64,000 bases of DNA from Pseudomonas sp. MYb327 (GCF_040438925.1 NZ_CP159258.1:3176001-3240000), one strand, 5' to 3'; counted from the first letter of the stretch, positions 1 to 11,922 are shown. Made by a program: numbers and translations. The notes: generated from the letters alone by a model not told the origin.

Positions 1-1
1 C

Positions 2-295
2 GTAGGTTTGAACTTGACGGAAGCAGACACCGTGATCCATTACGATCCATGGTGGAACCCGGCGACGGAAAATCAGGCAACCGACCGCGCTTATCGCATC
101 GGTCAGGAGAAGCCGGTGTTCGTGTACAAACTGATTGCGCGCGGCACCGTGGAAGAGAAGATTCAGCACCTGCAAAAGGAAAAATCCGACCTTGCGGCGG
201 GCGTGCTGGATGGGCGTCAGGCTGGGGACTGGAAGTTGCAGAATGATGATATCGAGGCGTTGTTTGCGCCGTTGCCAGCGAAAATCGATAAGTAG
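2..295 (+). CDS. SNF2-family helicase, C-terminal end (partial)
   Basis: This is the last 97 codons of a gene that starts before the window. The visible protein carries the end of the SNF2 helicase C domain: a DPWWNPA stretch, then the motif VI signature DRAYRIGQ with its arginine finger, then the typical [14 protein letters not shown] segment. These are hallmarks of Swi2/Snf2 ATPases, which use ATP to move along double-stranded DNA or displace proteins from it. Bacterial members often carry an N-terminal SWIM zinc finger, which cannot be seen here. The gene ends with TAG followed by a REP element. The family call is firm; the precise role in bacteria is not well established. Confidence 0.9.
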   Translation, partial: VGLNLTEADTVIHYDPWWNPATENQATDRAYRIGQEKPVFVYKLIARGTVEEKIQHLQKEKSDLAAGVLDGRQAGDWKLQNDDIEALFAPLPAKIDK

Positions 296-315
296 TGACG
301 GCAATTAAATCGTTA

Positions 316-380
316 TCGCTGGCAAGCCAGCTCCTACAGGTTAAACGCAATTTTCTGTAGGAGTTGGCTTGAAGCGATAC
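316..380. repeat. REP pair (family A, GTAGGAGCTGGCTTGCCAGCGA type)
   Basis: Two copies of the palindromic element face each other (about 318-339 and 355-380) in the gap between the converging helicase and phosphorylase genes. The second copy has diverged (GAGTTGGCTTGAAGCGA). Confidence 0.8.
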
Positions 381-402
381 AGTCACTACGGTCTATCGAC
401 GG

Positions 403-1149
<747 letters not shown>

Positions 1150-2160
1150 TTAATCAATCAATTGAGCTTCTTTGAGCGCTCCGACGGCTGCGAGCCAGCG
1201 CGGGTCTTGACGGTATTCAGAGTTCGCAAAAGACTGGCCGCGCATGCGCGCGATGCGCTCGGAAGGCTTGACCTTCAGACGCTGGGCAGCACTCAGTGCC
1301 AGTTCGGCAGCGCCGCGATCATTGCACACCAGGCCCATGTCGCATCCGGCGGTAAGCGCGGCTTCAATGCGGCTTGCGGCATCGCCAACTACGTGGGCGC
1401 CGGCCATGGACAGGTCGTCACTGAAAATCACACCGTCGAATTGCAACTCGCCGCGCAGGATGTCCTGCAACCAGCGACGGGAAAAACCGGCGGGCTGCGA
1501 ATCGACTTGCGGGTAAATAACGTGAGCCGGCATGATCGCAGCGAGCTGCTTGCTCAATTTGGCGAACGGCACCAGATCGTTGGCGCGGATCTCTTCGAGG
1601 CTGCGCTCATCGTTGGGGATTGCGACGTGGGAATCTGCTTCAGCCCAGCCGTGACCGGGGAAATGCTTGCCGGTGGCAGCCATGCCAGCCAGGTTCATAC
1701 CACGGATGAACGCGCCTGCGAGCACGGCTGCGCGTTCCGGATCACCCTCGAACGAACGGGTACCGACCACTGCGCTGCGTTGGTAATCGAGATCCAGCAC
1801 CGGGGCGAAGCTCAGATCCAGACCAACGGCCAACACTTCGGTGGCCATGATCCAGCCACACTGCTCAGCCAGATACTCGGCATTGTGGTTGTCGGCAATG
1901 GCACGCATGGCGGGCAATCGCACGAAGCCCTGACGCAGACGCTGCACGCGCCCGCCCTCCTGGTCCACCGCTAGCAGCAAATCAGGACGAATGGCGCGAA
2001 TCGAAGCGCTCAATTCGCGCACCTGACGCGGGTGTTCGATGTTGCGGGCAAAAATGATCAGACCGCCCACTTCGGGTTGACGCAGCAATTGGCGATCTTC
2101 AGCCGTCAGCCAGGTACCGGCGACGTCCACCATCAACGAGCCTTGCAGGCCAGCAGTCAT
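1150..2160 (-). CDS. nagZ: Beta-N-acetylglucosaminidase NagZ
   Basis: This is a 336-residue glycoside hydrolase family 3 enzyme. It shows the NagZ signature KHFPGHG followed by a DSH, which supplies the catalytic His/Asp dyad loop, and the nucleophile motif FSDDLSM near residue 245. NagZ is a cytoplasmic enzyme that removes GlcNAc from 1,6-anhydromuropeptides during peptidoglycan recycling; its products govern AmpR-controlled beta-lactamase induction in pseudomonads. The length is normal for the family. Its ATG overlaps the stop of a possible 37-codon reading frame upstream, and psrA lies 158 bases upstream on the same strand. Confidence 0.95.
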   Translation of the reverse strand: MTAGLQGSLMVDVAGTWLTAEDRQLLRQPEVGGLIIFARNIEHPRQVRELSASIRAIRPDLLLAVDQEGGRVQRLRQGFVRLPAMRAIADNHNAEYLAEQCGWIMATEVLAVGLDLSFAPVLDLDYQRSAVVGTRSFEGDPERAAVLAGAFIRGMNLAGMAATGKHFPGHGWAEADSHVAIPNDERSLEEIRANDLVPFAKLSKQLAAIMPAHVIYPQVDSQPAGFSRRWLQDILRGELQFDGVIFSDDLSMAGAHVVGDAASRIEAALTAGCDMGLVCNDRGAAELALSAAQRLKVKPSERIARMRGQSFANSEYRQDPRWLAAVGALKEAQLID

Positions 2161-2270
2161 AGGGATTCCTTGATAACGATAAATCCGGCTCGCGCCGATA
2201 CACCGCCATGGGCGATGCCCGGCAGGTCGGCGATATAAATAAGGAGCGGATTAAAAACGAGAGTCGACAT
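2157..2270 (-). CDS. Possible 37-residue leader peptide overlapping the nagZ start
   Basis: A short frame runs from ATG at 2270 to a TGA that overlaps the nagZ ATG in the arrangement CTATGAC, typical of translational coupling. The peptide starts MSTLVFNPLL and ends VIKESL. I see no good Shine-Dalgarno sequence before its ATG, and nagZ itself also lacks an obvious one, which would fit coupling. I do not recognise the peptide. It could simply be a chance open frame in the psrA-nagZ gap. Confidence 0.3.
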   Translation of the reverse strand: MSTLVFNPLLIYIADLPGIAHGGVSARAGFIVIKESL

Positions 2271-2318
2271 GGGCGGCTAGCTTAGCGGATGTCAGCTGCC
2301 GCGCCCACCTGTGTGCGG

Positions 2319-3026
2319 TTAAACCTTGGCGGCAACCGGTGACGACTTGCTACGCGGACGCAACTGCGCGGCAGCCATGGCCGTGTCAGTGACGCCGGAT
2401 TCGGCACGCATGCCGGCAGCCAGGAATGGCACCATCAACCGCATGACTTGCTCGATCGAGGTATTCACCCCGAAGTCGGTTTCGGCGATTGCGCGCAAGG
2501 CCTTGATGCCGGACATGCTGAACGCCGCCGCACCCAGCATGAAGTGCACGCGCCAGAACAGTTCGATCGGCGGGATACGCGGCGCGGCTTCGTTGACCAG
2601 CATCATGTAGCGGCGGAACACCTTGCCGTACATATCTTCCAGATATCGACGCAAATGCCCTTGGCTCTGACTGAAGGCCAGACCCAGCAATCGCATGAAG
2701 ATAGATAGATCGTTGCCACTACGCGGCTGAACCACCAACGCTTGCTCAACGAGAATTTCCAGCAGCTCTTCGAGCGTCGCCTTGTTCTCCGGCTTGGACT
2801 GTCGGCGCTCCAGCTCTTTATCGAGGCTGCTGCAAAACGGTCCGAGAAAGCGCGAAAAGACCGCCTGAATCAGGGCCTTTTTCGATCCGAAGTGATAATT
2901 CACCGCTGCCAGGTTGACACCGGCCTTGCTGGTGATCAGACGCAACGAGGTTTCGGCGAAACCTTTTTCCGCGAACAACTGCTCGGCAGCATCGAGAATG
3001 CGTTCAACGGTTTCCGACTGGGCCAT
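2319..3026 (-). CDS. psrA: TetR-family fatty-acid-responsive regulator PsrA
   Basis: This is a 235-residue TetR-type repressor. The N-terminal DNA-binding domain contains ILDAAEQLFAEKGFAETSLRLI, split by the turn, then AGVNLAAVNYHFGSKKALIQAVF, the standard TetR recognition helix ending in YHFGSK. The ATG at 3026 is chosen because the frame upstream of it covers the operator region and because the length then matches PsrA (about 233 residues). In P. aeruginosa PsrA represses the fadBA operon and itself, activates rpoS, and is released by long-chain fatty acids. Its position between nagZ and lexA and its operator immediately upstream support the assignment. Confidence 0.95.
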   Translation of the reverse strand: MAQSETVERILDAAEQLFAEKGFAETSLRLITSKAGVNLAAVNYHFGSKKALIQAVFSRFLGPFCSSLDKELERRQSKPENKATLEELLEILVEQALVVQPRSGNDLSIFMRLLGLAFSQSQGHLRRYLEDMYGKVFRRYMMLVNEAAPRIPPIELFWRVHFMLGAAAFSMSGIKALRAIAETDFGVNTSIEQVMRLMVPFLAAGMRAESGVTDTAMAAAQLRPRSKSSPVAAKV

Positions 3027-3041
3027 GACTACTCCGCCTGA

Positions 3042-3068
3042 CAAACACTTGTTTGAAACATACGTTTC
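3042..3068. promoter_or_regulatory. Double PsrA operator upstream of psrA
   Basis: Two perfect inverted repeats abut and share one base: CAAACACTTGTTTG (3042-3055) and GAAACATACGTTTC (3055-3068). Both fit the published PsrA consensus (G/C)AAAC-N2-4-GTTT(G/C). They lie 16 bases upstream of the psrA ATG and indicate negative autoregulation. Confidence 0.85.
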
Positions 3069-3209
3069 AGCCTGTGTCTTGTCAAGTCTGGCAGTTCGTT
3101 TTGGGAATGGTCGGTCAGCCATTTAACCACACAACCGCAAAGCTTCAATCAGCAGGCGGGTCGACCGTCTGGCGGCGGGGAAAAAAGGGGCATTGCCAAG
3201 ACCGTTTCA

Positions 3210-3225
3210 CTGTATATAATCCCAG
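3210..3225 (+). promoter_or_regulatory. LexA box 1 (upstream, imperfect)
   Basis: CTGTATATAATCCCAG fits CTG-N10-CAG. It overlaps a good -10-like TATAAT, so LexA bound here would block RNA polymerase. Confidence 0.8.
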
Positions 3226-3228
3226 TCA

Positions 3229-3244
3229 CTGTATAAAAAGACAG
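3229..3244 (+). promoter_or_regulatory. LexA box 2 (near-consensus)
   Basis: CTGTATAAAAAGACAG fits CTGT-N8-ACAG exactly and lies 10 bases before the lexA ATG. Two boxes in series are typical of tightly autoregulated lexA genes. Confidence 0.92.
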
Positions 3245-3254
3245 AGCGATCAAT

Positions 3255-3863
3255 ATGCTAAAGCTGACGCCACGCCAAGCCGAGATTCTGGCCTTCATCA
3301 AACGCTGCCTGGAAGACAACGGCTACCCGCCGACCCGCGCGGAAATCGCTCAGGAACTGGGTTTCAAATCACCCAATGCGGCAGAAGAGCATCTTAAGGC
3401 ACTGGCCCGCAAGGGTGCGATCGAGATGACCCCCGGCGCTTCACGCGGCATTCGCATTCCCGGTTTTGAAGCCAAGGCTGATGACTCCAGCCTGCCGATC
3501 ATTGGCCGTGTTGCCGCTGGCGCTCCGATCCTCGCACAACAGCATGTCGAAGAGTCCTGCAAGATCAACCCTGCGTTCTTTCACCCTCGTGCCGATTATC
3601 TGCTGCGTGTCCATGGTATGAGCATGAAGGACGTGGGGATTTTCGACGGCGACCTGTTAGCCGTCCACACCACCCGTGAAGCCCGCAATGGCCAGATCGT
3701 GGTCGCTCGGATTGGCGATGAAGTGACCGTCAAACGCTTTAAGCGCGACGGCAGCAAAGTCTGGCTGATTGCCGAAAACCCTGAGTTTGCCCCTATCGAA
3801 GTGAACCTTAAAGATCAGGAACTGGTGATCGAAGGCTTGAGTGTCGGCGTCATTCGCCGCTAA
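3255..3863 (+). CDS. lexA: SOS repressor LexA
   Basis: This is a 202-residue repressor and self-cleaving protease. Residues 1-70 hold the winged helix ([12 protein letters not shown], then [24 protein letters not shown]). The C-terminal S24 domain shows the cleavage site Ala88-Gly89 in RVAAGAP, the catalytic Ser123 in GMSMKD and Lys160 in TVKRF. RecA filaments formed after DNA damage trigger autocleavage and release SOS genes. The gene follows its own two LexA boxes. The sulA ATG is only 10 bases past the stop, so both genes form one SOS operon. Confidence 0.98.
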   Translation: MLKLTPRQAEILAFIKRCLEDNGYPPTRAEIAQELGFKSPNAAEEHLKALARKGAIEMTPGASRGIRIPGFEAKADDSSLPIIGRVAAGAPILAQQHVEESCKINPAFFHPRADYLLRVHGMSMKDVGIFDGDLLAVHTTREARNGQIVVARIGDEVTVKRFKRDGSKVWLIAENPEFAPIEVNLKDQELVIEGLSVGVIRR

Positions 3864-3873
3864 AGGAGGCTTT

Positions 3874-4347
3874 ATGCAGTTCCCACATACATCACAGCAA
3901 GCTCAACTGCAGCTGTTCGAGGCGTTCATGGCCCAGCCATTGGCGCCGGTCCTGAAGGACGTGATCGAGTCGCCCTGGAGCGCCGAACCCGAGGTCTTCA
4001 GTGAATTGTCTCTGCGTGGTGCAGCCGGGAACTGCCTGAACCTTCTGGCACCGATCCTCCGGGAATTAAGTCAGGATCAGGATGCGCGCTGGCTGACACT
4101 GATTGCCCCGCCAGCCAGCCTGACCCAGGCTTGGTTACGGGACGCCGGCCTCAACCGAGAACGCATTCTGCTACTGCAACCGCGCGGTACCCAGAGCGCC
4201 CAGCAGCTGACCTGCGAAGCCCTTCGTCTTGGTCGCAGCCACACGGTCGTCAGCTGGCTTAACCCGTTGAATACAAACTCTCGCCAACAGTTAATCAGCG
4301 CAGCCCGAACCGGGGACGCACAAAGCCTGAATATTAGACTGGGTTAA
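3874..4347 (+). CDS. sulA: SOS cell-division inhibitor SulA
   Basis: This is a 157-residue SulA-like protein (PA3008 equivalent). The ATG at 3874 follows a strong AAAGGAGG site beginning at 3862; an upstream in-frame start inside lexA is less likely. The central region LTLIAPPASLTQAWLRDAGLNRERILLLQPRG matches the RecA-like fold shared by SulA and ImuA proteins (loop positions 80-110). SulA binds FtsZ and blocks Z-ring formation while DNA is repaired. Co-transcription with lexA is the normal Pseudomonas arrangement. Confidence 0.88.
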   Translation: MQFPHTSQQAQLQLFEAFMAQPLAPVLKDVIESPWSAEPEVFSELSLRGAAGNCLNLLAPILRELSQDQDARWLTLIAPPASLTQAWLRDAGLNRERILLLQPRGTQSAQQLTCEALRLGRSHTVVSWLNPLNTNSRQQLISAARTGDAQSLNIRLG

Positions 4348-4439
4348 CTGACAAACACTGCGCGCATTGATCTGTGCAGGGCTTCTCTAAGGAGAGAGAA
4401 GCCGATATATAGCTGATCTGAAATAACCGACGGGCGGGA

Positions 4440-4673
4440 TCAATGAAGGACCCGCGCGCCCTCGTCTTTCTCGAATTCGCCTTCAACCATGCGCCCTGCC
4501 ATCTGTACGCCGACGCTCAACATCGCCTTGGCGACTTCCACGTGCTGGCCTTGCAGAAACGCTTTGGCGTCCTCGGAGAAATCCAAAGTAACCAGAGAAC
4601 CCTCGTCCTCAGCTCTGCGCAGCTCGATACGGCCGTCTGGTAACTCGACAATTTCTAGAAAGGACGTTGGCAT
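4440..4673 (-). CDS. Conserved small hypothetical protein (PA3009-like)
   Basis: This is a 77-residue acidic protein starting MPTSFLEIVELPDGRIELRRAED and ending KDEGARVLH. The ATG at 4673 is chosen because the longer frame upstream has no family-like sequence, and a GGAGA lies 12 bases before this ATG. By position it corresponds to PA3009, between sulA and PA3010. No catalytic motif is visible and the function is unknown. It follows the 174-residue protein on the same strand after about 150 bases. Confidence 0.7.
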   Translation of the reverse strand: MPTSFLEIVELPDGRIELRRAEDEGSLVTLDFSEDAKAFLQGQHVEVAKAMLSVGVQMAGRMVEGEFEKDEGARVLH

Positions 4674-4824
4674 AAAGGTGTGTTCTCCACGAAAGGCAGG
4701 GATTATATAGGCATCGGCCAGGCTTCGCTCGGGATCTTGACCAGATGCCGTCGCGAAGAAACATCTGTTAGCAATCATCCCTGAACGGATAGCCATTGAA
4801 GCTACCCGTCATCCGCTCATTCCT

Positions 4825-5349
4825 TCAGCACTCGTTCAAGCCTTCGCGAAAACGGAGCGCCAGACTTTTAAGGTTCTGACGCCAGCTCTCCAGCTCCTCA
4901 CGACTCAATTCCTGAGGCGCCTCTTCTTCATCCAGGTTTACCGCCAGGATCAACGGCTGGGTCACATCGCCTTTTGGCTTACGCGGCGCCCGTGGCGGTT
5001 GAAACAACGCCGCATGGGCCGACAACAGCTTGGCCAGCCAGGTTTCCGGGTTGTTAGCCAGTTCCACCATCTCGGCCATTTCAGGAATGGCGATGGACTC
5101 CAGCACCTCGCGGGTCAACAGCAGCTCCGCGCGAGGTGCATTGGCCTGAGGCAGGCGATAGAAACCGGCGATTTCGTGGCACAGCCCCAGCAGCGCTCCG
5201 TACAGGTGAAACAACGTCGATTCGCGTCCAGCCTGAATCAGCGCCAGGGAATTCATCGCCCGCCCCTCTTCTGCCTTGGCGAGCGCTTCCAGCGAGAGGC
5301 CGGCGAAATAAATCTTCTGATTAGTACGGGTATAGAGTTCGTGGGCCAT
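4825..5349 (-). CDS. DUF6586-type conserved protein (PA3010-like)
   Basis: This is a 174-residue soluble, mostly helical protein beginning MAHELYTRTNQKIYFAGLSLE. An acidic tail region includes VNLDEEEAPQELSREELESW. The start at 5349 excludes an upstream extension that runs into the topA terminator. The topA-PA3010-PA3009 order is kept across pseudomonads. I know no biochemical role for the family; the conserved linkage to topA and SOS genes hints at nucleic-acid or stress physiology, but that is inference. Confidence 0.75.
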   Translation of the reverse strand: MAHELYTRTNQKIYFAGLSLEALAKAEEGRAMNSLALIQAGRESTLFHLYGALLGLCHEIAGFYRLPQANAPRAELLLTREVLESIAIPEMAEMVELANNPETWLAKLLSAHAALFQPPRAPRKPKGDVTQPLILAVNLDEEEAPQELSREELESWRQNLKSLALRFREGLNEC

Positions 5350-5433
5350 GACGGCAGTCTCCACAACGAAATAATTACTTAACGCAGGTCGCACAGTGTC
5401 GTGGATCACCCAAGCTGACCGCAAGCCCAAAAC

Positions 5434-5477
5434 AAAAAGGCCGCATGAAAACCCGAGGGTTGTCATGCGGCCTTTTC
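5434..5477 (-). terminator. Rho-independent terminator after topA
   Basis: A long stem formed by AAAAGGCCGCATG and CATGCGGCCTTTT closes on a loop holding an inner CCCGAGGG. On the minus strand it ends in TTTTTGTTTT, 15 bases after the topA stop. Confidence 0.9.
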
Positions 5478-5491
5478 AGTACCGCAACGCT

Positions 5492-8119
5492 TTACGCCTT
5501 CGCGGCTGGTCGCTTGTCCTCAACTTTCCACTTACCGCCGTCGTAGAACGCCTTCCAGCCAGTAGGCTTACCGTCGACTTCTGTCTGTACGTATTGCTCT
5601 TTGGTTTTGCGGCTGTAGCGGATCACTGCTGGCAGACCGTCCGGATCTTTCTTCGGTGCTTCGCAGAGGAAGTGATACTTCGGATCGATCTCATCCTTGT
5701 GCGGCACGATTTCCAAGACCAACGGAGCGCGAGTCTCACGGTTTTTCGGGAACTGGCTGGCCGCCAGGAACAGGCCTGATGCACCGTCGCGCAGGATATA
5801 GGTGTCGTTGACCTTTTCGCACTTCAGCTCAGGCATCTTCACCGGATCCATCTTCGGCGGCGCCGCGTCACCGCTTTTCAGCAGCTTGCGAGTGTTCTTG
5901 CACGTCGGATTGGTACAACCGAAGAACTTGCCGAAACGGCCGGTCTTGAGCTGCATCTCGCTGCCGCACTTATCGCACTCTAGACTCGGACCTTCGTAGC
6001 CCTTGATGCGGTAGGTACCTTCTTCAATCTCATAGCCGTCGCAGTCCGGGTTGTTACCGCAGATGTGCAGCTTGCGCTTCTCATCCAGCAGGTAAGCGTC
6101 CATCGCCGTGCTGCAGATTGGGCAGCGATGCTTGCCGCGCAGTACCAGCGACTCCGACTCACCCTCGTCGTCCGCCGCGATCTCATCGCCCGGCACCAGG
6201 TTGACGGTGGCCTTGCAGCGTTCTTTCGGTGGCAGACTGTAGCCCGAGCAACCGAGGAACACGCCGGTCGACGCGGTACGAATCTGCATCGGACGACCGC
6301 AAGTGGTGCACGGAATATCGGTCATCACCGGTTGGTTGGCACGCATGCCGTTTTCCGGGCTTTCGGCCACTTCGAGTTTTTTCTTGAAGTCGCCGTAGAA
6401 CTCGTCGAGTACGTTTTTCCAGTCGCGTTCGCCCTGGGCCACGTCATCGAGGTGCTCTTCCATGCCGGCGGTGAAGCCATAGTCCATCAAGTTGGAGAAG
6501 CTTTCCGCCAGACGCTCGGTAACGATGTCGCCCATCTTTTCCGAATAGAAACGACGGTTGTGCAGCGCTACGTAACCGCGGTCCTGGATGGTCGAAATGA
6601 TCGCAGCGTAGGTCGAAGGACGACCGATGCCGCGTTTTTCCATTTCTTTTACCAGGCTAGCTTCCGAGTAACGTGCTGGTGGCTTGGTGAAGTGCTGGGT
6701 CGGATCAAGCTTGATCAGCTTCATCACGTCGCACTGGGCCATATCCGGCAATACATCATCATCGCCCGGCTTGGCAATTTGCGGCATGACGCGGGTGTAA
6801 CCGTCGAACTTCAGGATGCGGCCCTTGGCGCGCAGCTCGAAATCGCCGGCACCAACGGTGACGGTGGTCGACAAGTATTGCGCCGGCAGCATCTGGCAAG
6901 CGAGGAACTGGCGCCAAATCAGCTCGTAGAGGCGCTCAGCGTCGCGCTCCATGCCCGACAGCTTGCTTGGCTCGGTGTTGGCGTCGGACGGACGAATCGC
7001 TTCGTGAGCCTCTTGTGCGCCTTCCTTGCTGCTGTAGACATTCGGGGTTTCCGGCAGGTACTTCTTGCCGAACTCGCCTTCAATATAAGTACGCGCCATC
7101 GCCACGGCATCGGCCGAGAGGTTGGTGGAGTCGGTACGCATGTAAGTGATGTAGCCGGCTTCGTAAAGACGCTGGGCCATCATCATGGTTTTCTTCACAC
7201 CAAAGCCCAGACGGTTGCTCGCGGCCTGCTGCAGTGTGGAAGTAATGAACGGCGCCGACGGCTTGCTGCTGGTCGGTTTGTCTTCGCGCTTGACGATGCT
7301 GTAGCTGGAAGCCTTGAGCTTCTCCAGCGCGGCCATGGCCTGAGCTTCGTTCAGTGGCTTGAAGGCTTCGCCTTTTTCGCGCGCCACATCGAAACGAACG
7401 GTTGCGCCCTTGGCAGTGCCGAGGTCGGCGTGGACTTCCCAGTATTCTTCCGGGATGAACGCACGTATTTCGCGCTCACGCTCAACCACCAGCTTCACGG
7501 CTACCGATTGCACACGACCAGCGGACAGACCGCGAGCGATCTTGGCCCAAAGCAGCGGCGAAACCATGTAACCCACCACGCGGTCGAGGAAACGACGCGC
7601 CTGCTGGGCGTTGACACGATCGATGTCCAGCTCGCCCGGCTTGGAGAAGGCTTCCTGAATCGCCTTCTTGGTGATTTCGTTGAACACCACGCGCTTGTAG
7701 CGGGTGTCGTCACCACCGATGGCTTCGCGCAGGTGCCAGGCAATGGCTTCCCCCTCGCGGTCCAAGTCGGTTGCGAGATAGATGGTGTCAGCATCTTTGG
7801 CGAGCCGGCGCAGCTCTTCGATGACCTTTTCCTTGCCCGGAAGGATCTCGTACTTGGCTTTCCAGCCATGATCGGGATCGACACCCATGCGAGCGACCAG
7901 CTGCTTGCGCGCCTTTTCTTTCGGCGACAGGGCCGGCGCTTCACCCGCAGCGGCCTTGCCGCGCTTGGCGGCTGGCTCTTTGCTGGCGCTAGCCGAACCG
8001 CTGGTGGGCAGGTCTCGGATATGGCCGATACTCGACTTCACCACGTATTCGTTGCCCAAATACTTGTTGATGGTCTTGGCCTTAGCCGGGGATTCCACAA
8101 TGACCAGCGATTTGCCCAT
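5492..8119 (-). CDS. topA: DNA topoisomerase I
   Basis: This is an 875-residue type IA topoisomerase. The Toprim domain starts at once with [18 protein letters not shown] Lys/Ala/Pro-rich linker follows near residues 40-75 ([18 protein letters not shown]), as in other pseudomonads. The active-site tyrosine is in [10 protein letters not shown]. The C-terminus has three zinc-ribbon-like modules (CTTCGRPM...C, CPICSTAM...C, CDKCGSEM...CTNPTC) and a further degenerate topoisomerase repeat. The enzyme relaxes negative supercoils behind transcription. It is a single gene with its own terminator. Confidence 0.98.
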   Translation of the reverse strand: MGKSLVIVESPAKAKTINKYLGNEYVVKSSIGHIRDLPTSGSASASKEPAAKRGKAAAGEAPALSPKEKARKQLVARMGVDPDHGWKAKYEILPGKEKVIEELRRLAKDADTIYLATDLDREGEAIAWHLREAIGGDDTRYKRVVFNEITKKAIQEAFSKPGELDIDRVNAQQARRFLDRVVGYMVSPLLWAKIARGLSAGRVQSVAVKLVVEREREIRAFIPEEYWEVHADLGTAKGATVRFDVAREKGEAFKPLNEAQAMAALEKLKASSYSIVKREDKPTSSKPSAPFITSTLQQAASNRLGFGVKKTMMMAQRLYEAGYITYMRTDSTNLSADAVAMARTYIEGEFGKKYLPETPNVYSSKEGAQEAHEAIRPSDANTEPSKLSGMERDAERLYELIWRQFLACQMLPAQYLSTTVTVGAGDFELRAKGRILKFDGYTRVMPQIAKPGDDDVLPDMAQCDVMKLIKLDPTQHFTKPPARYSEASLVKEMEKRGIGRPSTYAAIISTIQDRGYVALHNRRFYSEKMGDIVTERLAESFSNLMDYGFTAGMEEHLDDVAQGERDWKNVLDEFYGDFKKKLEVAESPENGMRANQPVMTDIPCTTCGRPMQIRTASTGVFLGCSGYSLPPKERCKATVNLVPGDEIAADDEGESESLVLRGKHRCPICSTAMDAYLLDEKRKLHICGNNPDCDGYEIEEGTYRIKGYEGPSLECDKCGSEMQLKTGRFGKFFGCTNPTCKNTRKLLKSGDAAPPKMDPVKMPELKCEKVNDTYILRDGASGLFLAASQFPKNRETRAPLVLEIVPHKDEIDPKYHFLCEAPKKDPDGLPAVIRYSRKTKEQYVQTEVDGKPTGWKAFYDGGKWKVEDKRPAAKA

Positions 8120-8233
8120 GGATCAGAAAATTCCTGAATTCTAGAAGTGAAAGGCGGTTGGCGCCTGACGCGGCACCGCTATATATAGTGGCTACAAGGT
8201 GAGGTCAAGCGCAGGGTACTGCGCGCACTCAGC

Positions 8234-8470
8234 TTATGGCTTGGAAAAAACACTCGGTTCAGCTTGCACCAAAGCAAAGCGTGGCACCTGCTCGCCGTCA
8301 ACTTCAACCGACTCCAGGAACATGCTCAAGGGACGTACCCAAAAGCCGTAATCGCCATACAGGGCTTGGTAGAAGACCACTTCTTCTTCTGTTTCCGAAT
8401 GCCGCGCAACACTGAATACACGGTACTGCGGACCTTTGTAATGTTGGTAGAGCCCAGGTTGTATCGGCAT
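8234..8470 (-). CDS. DUF1653 protein (PA3012-like)
   Basis: This is a 78-residue protein beginning MPIQPGLYQHYKGPQYRV with EEEVVFYQALYGDYGFWVRP in the middle, the standard DUF1653 pattern (YRHYKG...Y.V......SE...VVY...YG....WVRP). The ATG at 8470 has GAGGG before it; a TTG six codons upstream is less likely. The domain is predicted to be a small beta-barrel, sometimes fused to nucleotidyltransferases, with no proven activity. It sits between topA and fadA as in PAO1. Confidence 0.85.
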   Translation of the reverse strand: MPIQPGLYQHYKGPQYRVFSVARHSETEEEVVFYQALYGDYGFWVRPLSMFLESVEVDGEQVPRFALVQAEPSVFSKP

Positions 8471-8524
8471 GCTTCGGCCCTCACTCAAATTTTTTCAAAA
8501 TAAAAATAAAAATAAATCCGGAAA

Positions 8525-8551
8525 AACAAAAACCGGGGCACTGGGCCCCGG
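8525..8551 (-). terminator. Terminator of the fadBA operon
   Basis: CCGGGGC and GCCCCGG form a GC-rich stem. On the minus strand it is followed by TTTTTGTTTTT, about 20 bases after the fadA stop. Confidence 0.88.
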
Positions 8552-8569
8552 CTTCCGTCAGCGAAACGC

Positions 8570-9760
<1,191 letters not shown>

Positions 9761-9774
9761 CTAGTTGGGGGCGC

Positions 9775-11922
9775 TTAACCGAAGAAGCTCTGGCCGTTTT
9801 TGGCCATTTCGCGCAGCTTCGCGGTCGGGTGGTACAGCGCGCCCAAATCAGCGTACTGGTCAGCCAGGGCGACGAACTCGGCAACACCGATCGAATCGAT
9901 GTAGCGCAGCGCACCGCCACGGAATGGAGGGAAACCAATACCGTAGACCAGACCCATGTCGGCTTCGGCAGCGGTTTCGACAATGCCGTCTTCCAGGCAA
10001 CGCACGGTTTCCAGGCACAGCGGGATCATCATCCAGTTGATGATGTCTTCGTCAGTGACTTCACGCTGCTCGTAGACGATTGGCTTGAGCACTTCCAGTA
10101 CCGACGGATCGGCAACCTTCTTCTGCTTGCCCTTCTTGTCCGTCTCGTAGGCGTAGAAACCTTTGCCGTTCTTCTGGCCCAGGCGCTTGGCTTCGTAGAG
10201 CACGTCAACAGCCGAGCGACGGTCGTCTTTCATGCGGTCCGGGAAACCTTCAGCCATGACGTCGCGACCGTGGTGGCCGGTGTCGATGCCGACCACGTCC
10301 ATCAGGTACGCCGGGCCCATTGGCCAGCCGAATTTTTCCATGATCTTGTCGATACGGACGAAGTCCACACCGGCGCTGACCAGTTTGGCGAAGCCGCCGA
10401 AGTACGGGAACAGGACGCGGTTGACCAGGAAGCCCGGGCAGTCGTTGACGACGATCGGGTTCTTGCCCATTTTCTTGGCGTAGGCAACGGTGGTGGCGAT
10501 GGCCAGCTCGCTGGACTTCTCGCCACGGATCACTTCCACCAGCGGCATCATGTGCACCGGGTTGAAGAAGTGCATGCCGACGAAGTTTTCCGGACGCTTG
10601 AGGGCTTTGGCCAGCAAGGTGATGGAAATGGTCGAGGTGTTCGAGGCGAGGATGGTGTCCTCTTTGACCTTGTCTTCAACTTCAGCCAGTACGGCTTGCT
10701 TGACCTTAGGGTTCTCGACGACGGCTTCAACCACCAGATCCACGTGACCGAAGTCACCGTAGGACAGGGTCGGACGAATACCGTTGAGCACTTCTGCCAT
10801 TTTCGCGGCGGTCATGCGGCCTTTGTCAACGCGGCCAACCAGCAGTTTGGCGGCTTCGGCCAGACCCTGCTCGATACCGTGCTCGTTGATGTCCTTCATC
10901 AGGATCGGCGTGCCTTTGGAAGCCGATTGATAGGCTATGCCGCCACCCATGATGCCGGCGCCCAATACGGCGGCCTGCTTCACGTCTTTGGCGATTTCGT
11001 CGTAAGCCTTGGCTTTTTTCTTCAGTTCCTGATCGTTCAGGAACAGACCGACCAGGCTCTGCGCGGCAGAGGTCTTGGCCAGTTTCACGAAACCGGCAGC
11101 TTCGACTTCCAGCGCCTTGTCGCGACCGAAGTTCGCGGCTTTCTGGATGGTCTTGATCGCTTCAACCGGCGCCGGGTAGTTCGGGCCAGCTTGACCCGCC
11201 ACGAAACCCTTGGCGGTTTCGAAAGCCATCATTTGCTCGATAGCGTTCAGCTTGAGTTTTTCAAGCTTCGGCTGACGCTTGGCCTTGTAATCGAACTCGC
11301 CGGAGATGGCGCGCTTGATCAGTTCCAGCGCAGCTTCCTGCAATTTTTCAGGAGCAACAACGGCATCGACAGCGCCGACTTTCAGTGCGTCTTCAGGACG
11401 GTTTTCCTTGCCAGCGGCAATCCACTCGATGGCGTTGTCGGCACCGATCAGGCGCGGCAGACGCACGGTACCGCCGAAGCCCGGGTAGATGCCCAATTTG
11501 ACTTCCGGCAGACCGATCTTGGCCTTGGTCGACATGACGCGGTAGTCCGCTGCCAGGCACATTTCCAGCCCGCCACCCAGAGCGATGCCGTTGATCGCGG
11601 CGACGGTCGGGACATTGAGGTCTTCGAAATCGCTGAAAATCTTGTTGGCTTCGAGGTTGCCAGCAACAAGCTCCGCATCCGGCAGCTTGAAGTTGTCGAC
11701 AAATTCGGTGATGTCGGCGCCGACGATGAACACGTCCTTGCCACTGCTGACGATCACACCCTTGATCGAAGCATCTGCCTTGATGGCGTCCACAGCCTGA
11801 CGCAGTTCGTTCAGGGTTAGACGGTTGAACTTGTTGACGGACTCACCCTTGAGGTCGAACTTCAGTTCGACGATGCCACTTTCAAGAGCCTTAACCGTGA
11901 TGGCTTTACCTTCGTAAATCAT
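9775..11922 (-). CDS. fadB: Multifunctional fatty-acid oxidation protein FadB (alpha subunit)
   Basis: This is a 715-residue fusion. Residues 1-190 are an enoyl-CoA hydratase/isomerase ([14 protein letters not shown], then [20 protein letters not shown]). From about 315 comes the NAD-binding domain of 3-hydroxyacyl-CoA dehydrogenase ([14 protein letters not shown], then [16 protein letters not shown]). The ATG at 11922 has GGAG eight bases upstream. It performs hydration, dehydrogenation and double-bond isomerisation for beta-oxidation. In P. aeruginosa the operon is repressed by PsrA, whose gene is 7 kb away here; a degenerate PsrA-like site lies near 12147-12160. Confidence 0.97.
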   Translation of the reverse strand: MIYEGKAITVKALESGIVELKFDLKGESVNKFNRLTLNELRQAVDAIKADASIKGVIVSSGKDVFIVGADITEFVDNFKLPDAELVAGNLEANKIFSDFEDLNVPTVAAINGIALGGGLEMCLAADYRVMSTKAKIGLPEVKLGIYPGFGGTVRLPRLIGADNAIEWIAAGKENRPEDALKVGAVDAVVAPEKLQEAALELIKRAISGEFDYKAKRQPKLEKLKLNAIEQMMAFETAKGFVAGQAGPNYPAPVEAIKTIQKAANFGRDKALEVEAAGFVKLAKTSAAQSLVGLFLNDQELKKKAKAYDEIAKDVKQAAVLGAGIMGGGIAYQSASKGTPILMKDINEHGIEQGLAEAAKLLVGRVDKGRMTAAKMAEVLNGIRPTLSYGDFGHVDLVVEAVVENPKVKQAVLAEVEDKVKEDTILASNTSTISITLLAKALKRPENFVGMHFFNPVHMMPLVEVIRGEKSSELAIATTVAYAKKMGKNPIVVNDCPGFLVNRVLFPYFGGFAKLVSAGVDFVRIDKIMEKFGWPMGPAYLMDVVGIDTGHHGRDVMAEGFPDRMKDDRRSAVDVLYEAKRLGQKNGKGFYAYETDKKGKQKKVADPSVLEVLKPIVYEQREVTDEDIINWMMIPLCLETVRCLEDGIVETAAEADMGLVYGIGFPPFRGGALRYIDSIGVAEFVALADQYADLGALYHPTAKLREMAKNGQSFFG

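Noticed and set aside
6065..8137. A long open frame on the plus strand opposite topA (690 codons), and similar long frames opposite fadB, fadA, ccoN and dnaX.
   Set aside because: They mirror high-GC genes on the other strand, lack ribosome sites and known motifs, and arise from third-position GC bias.
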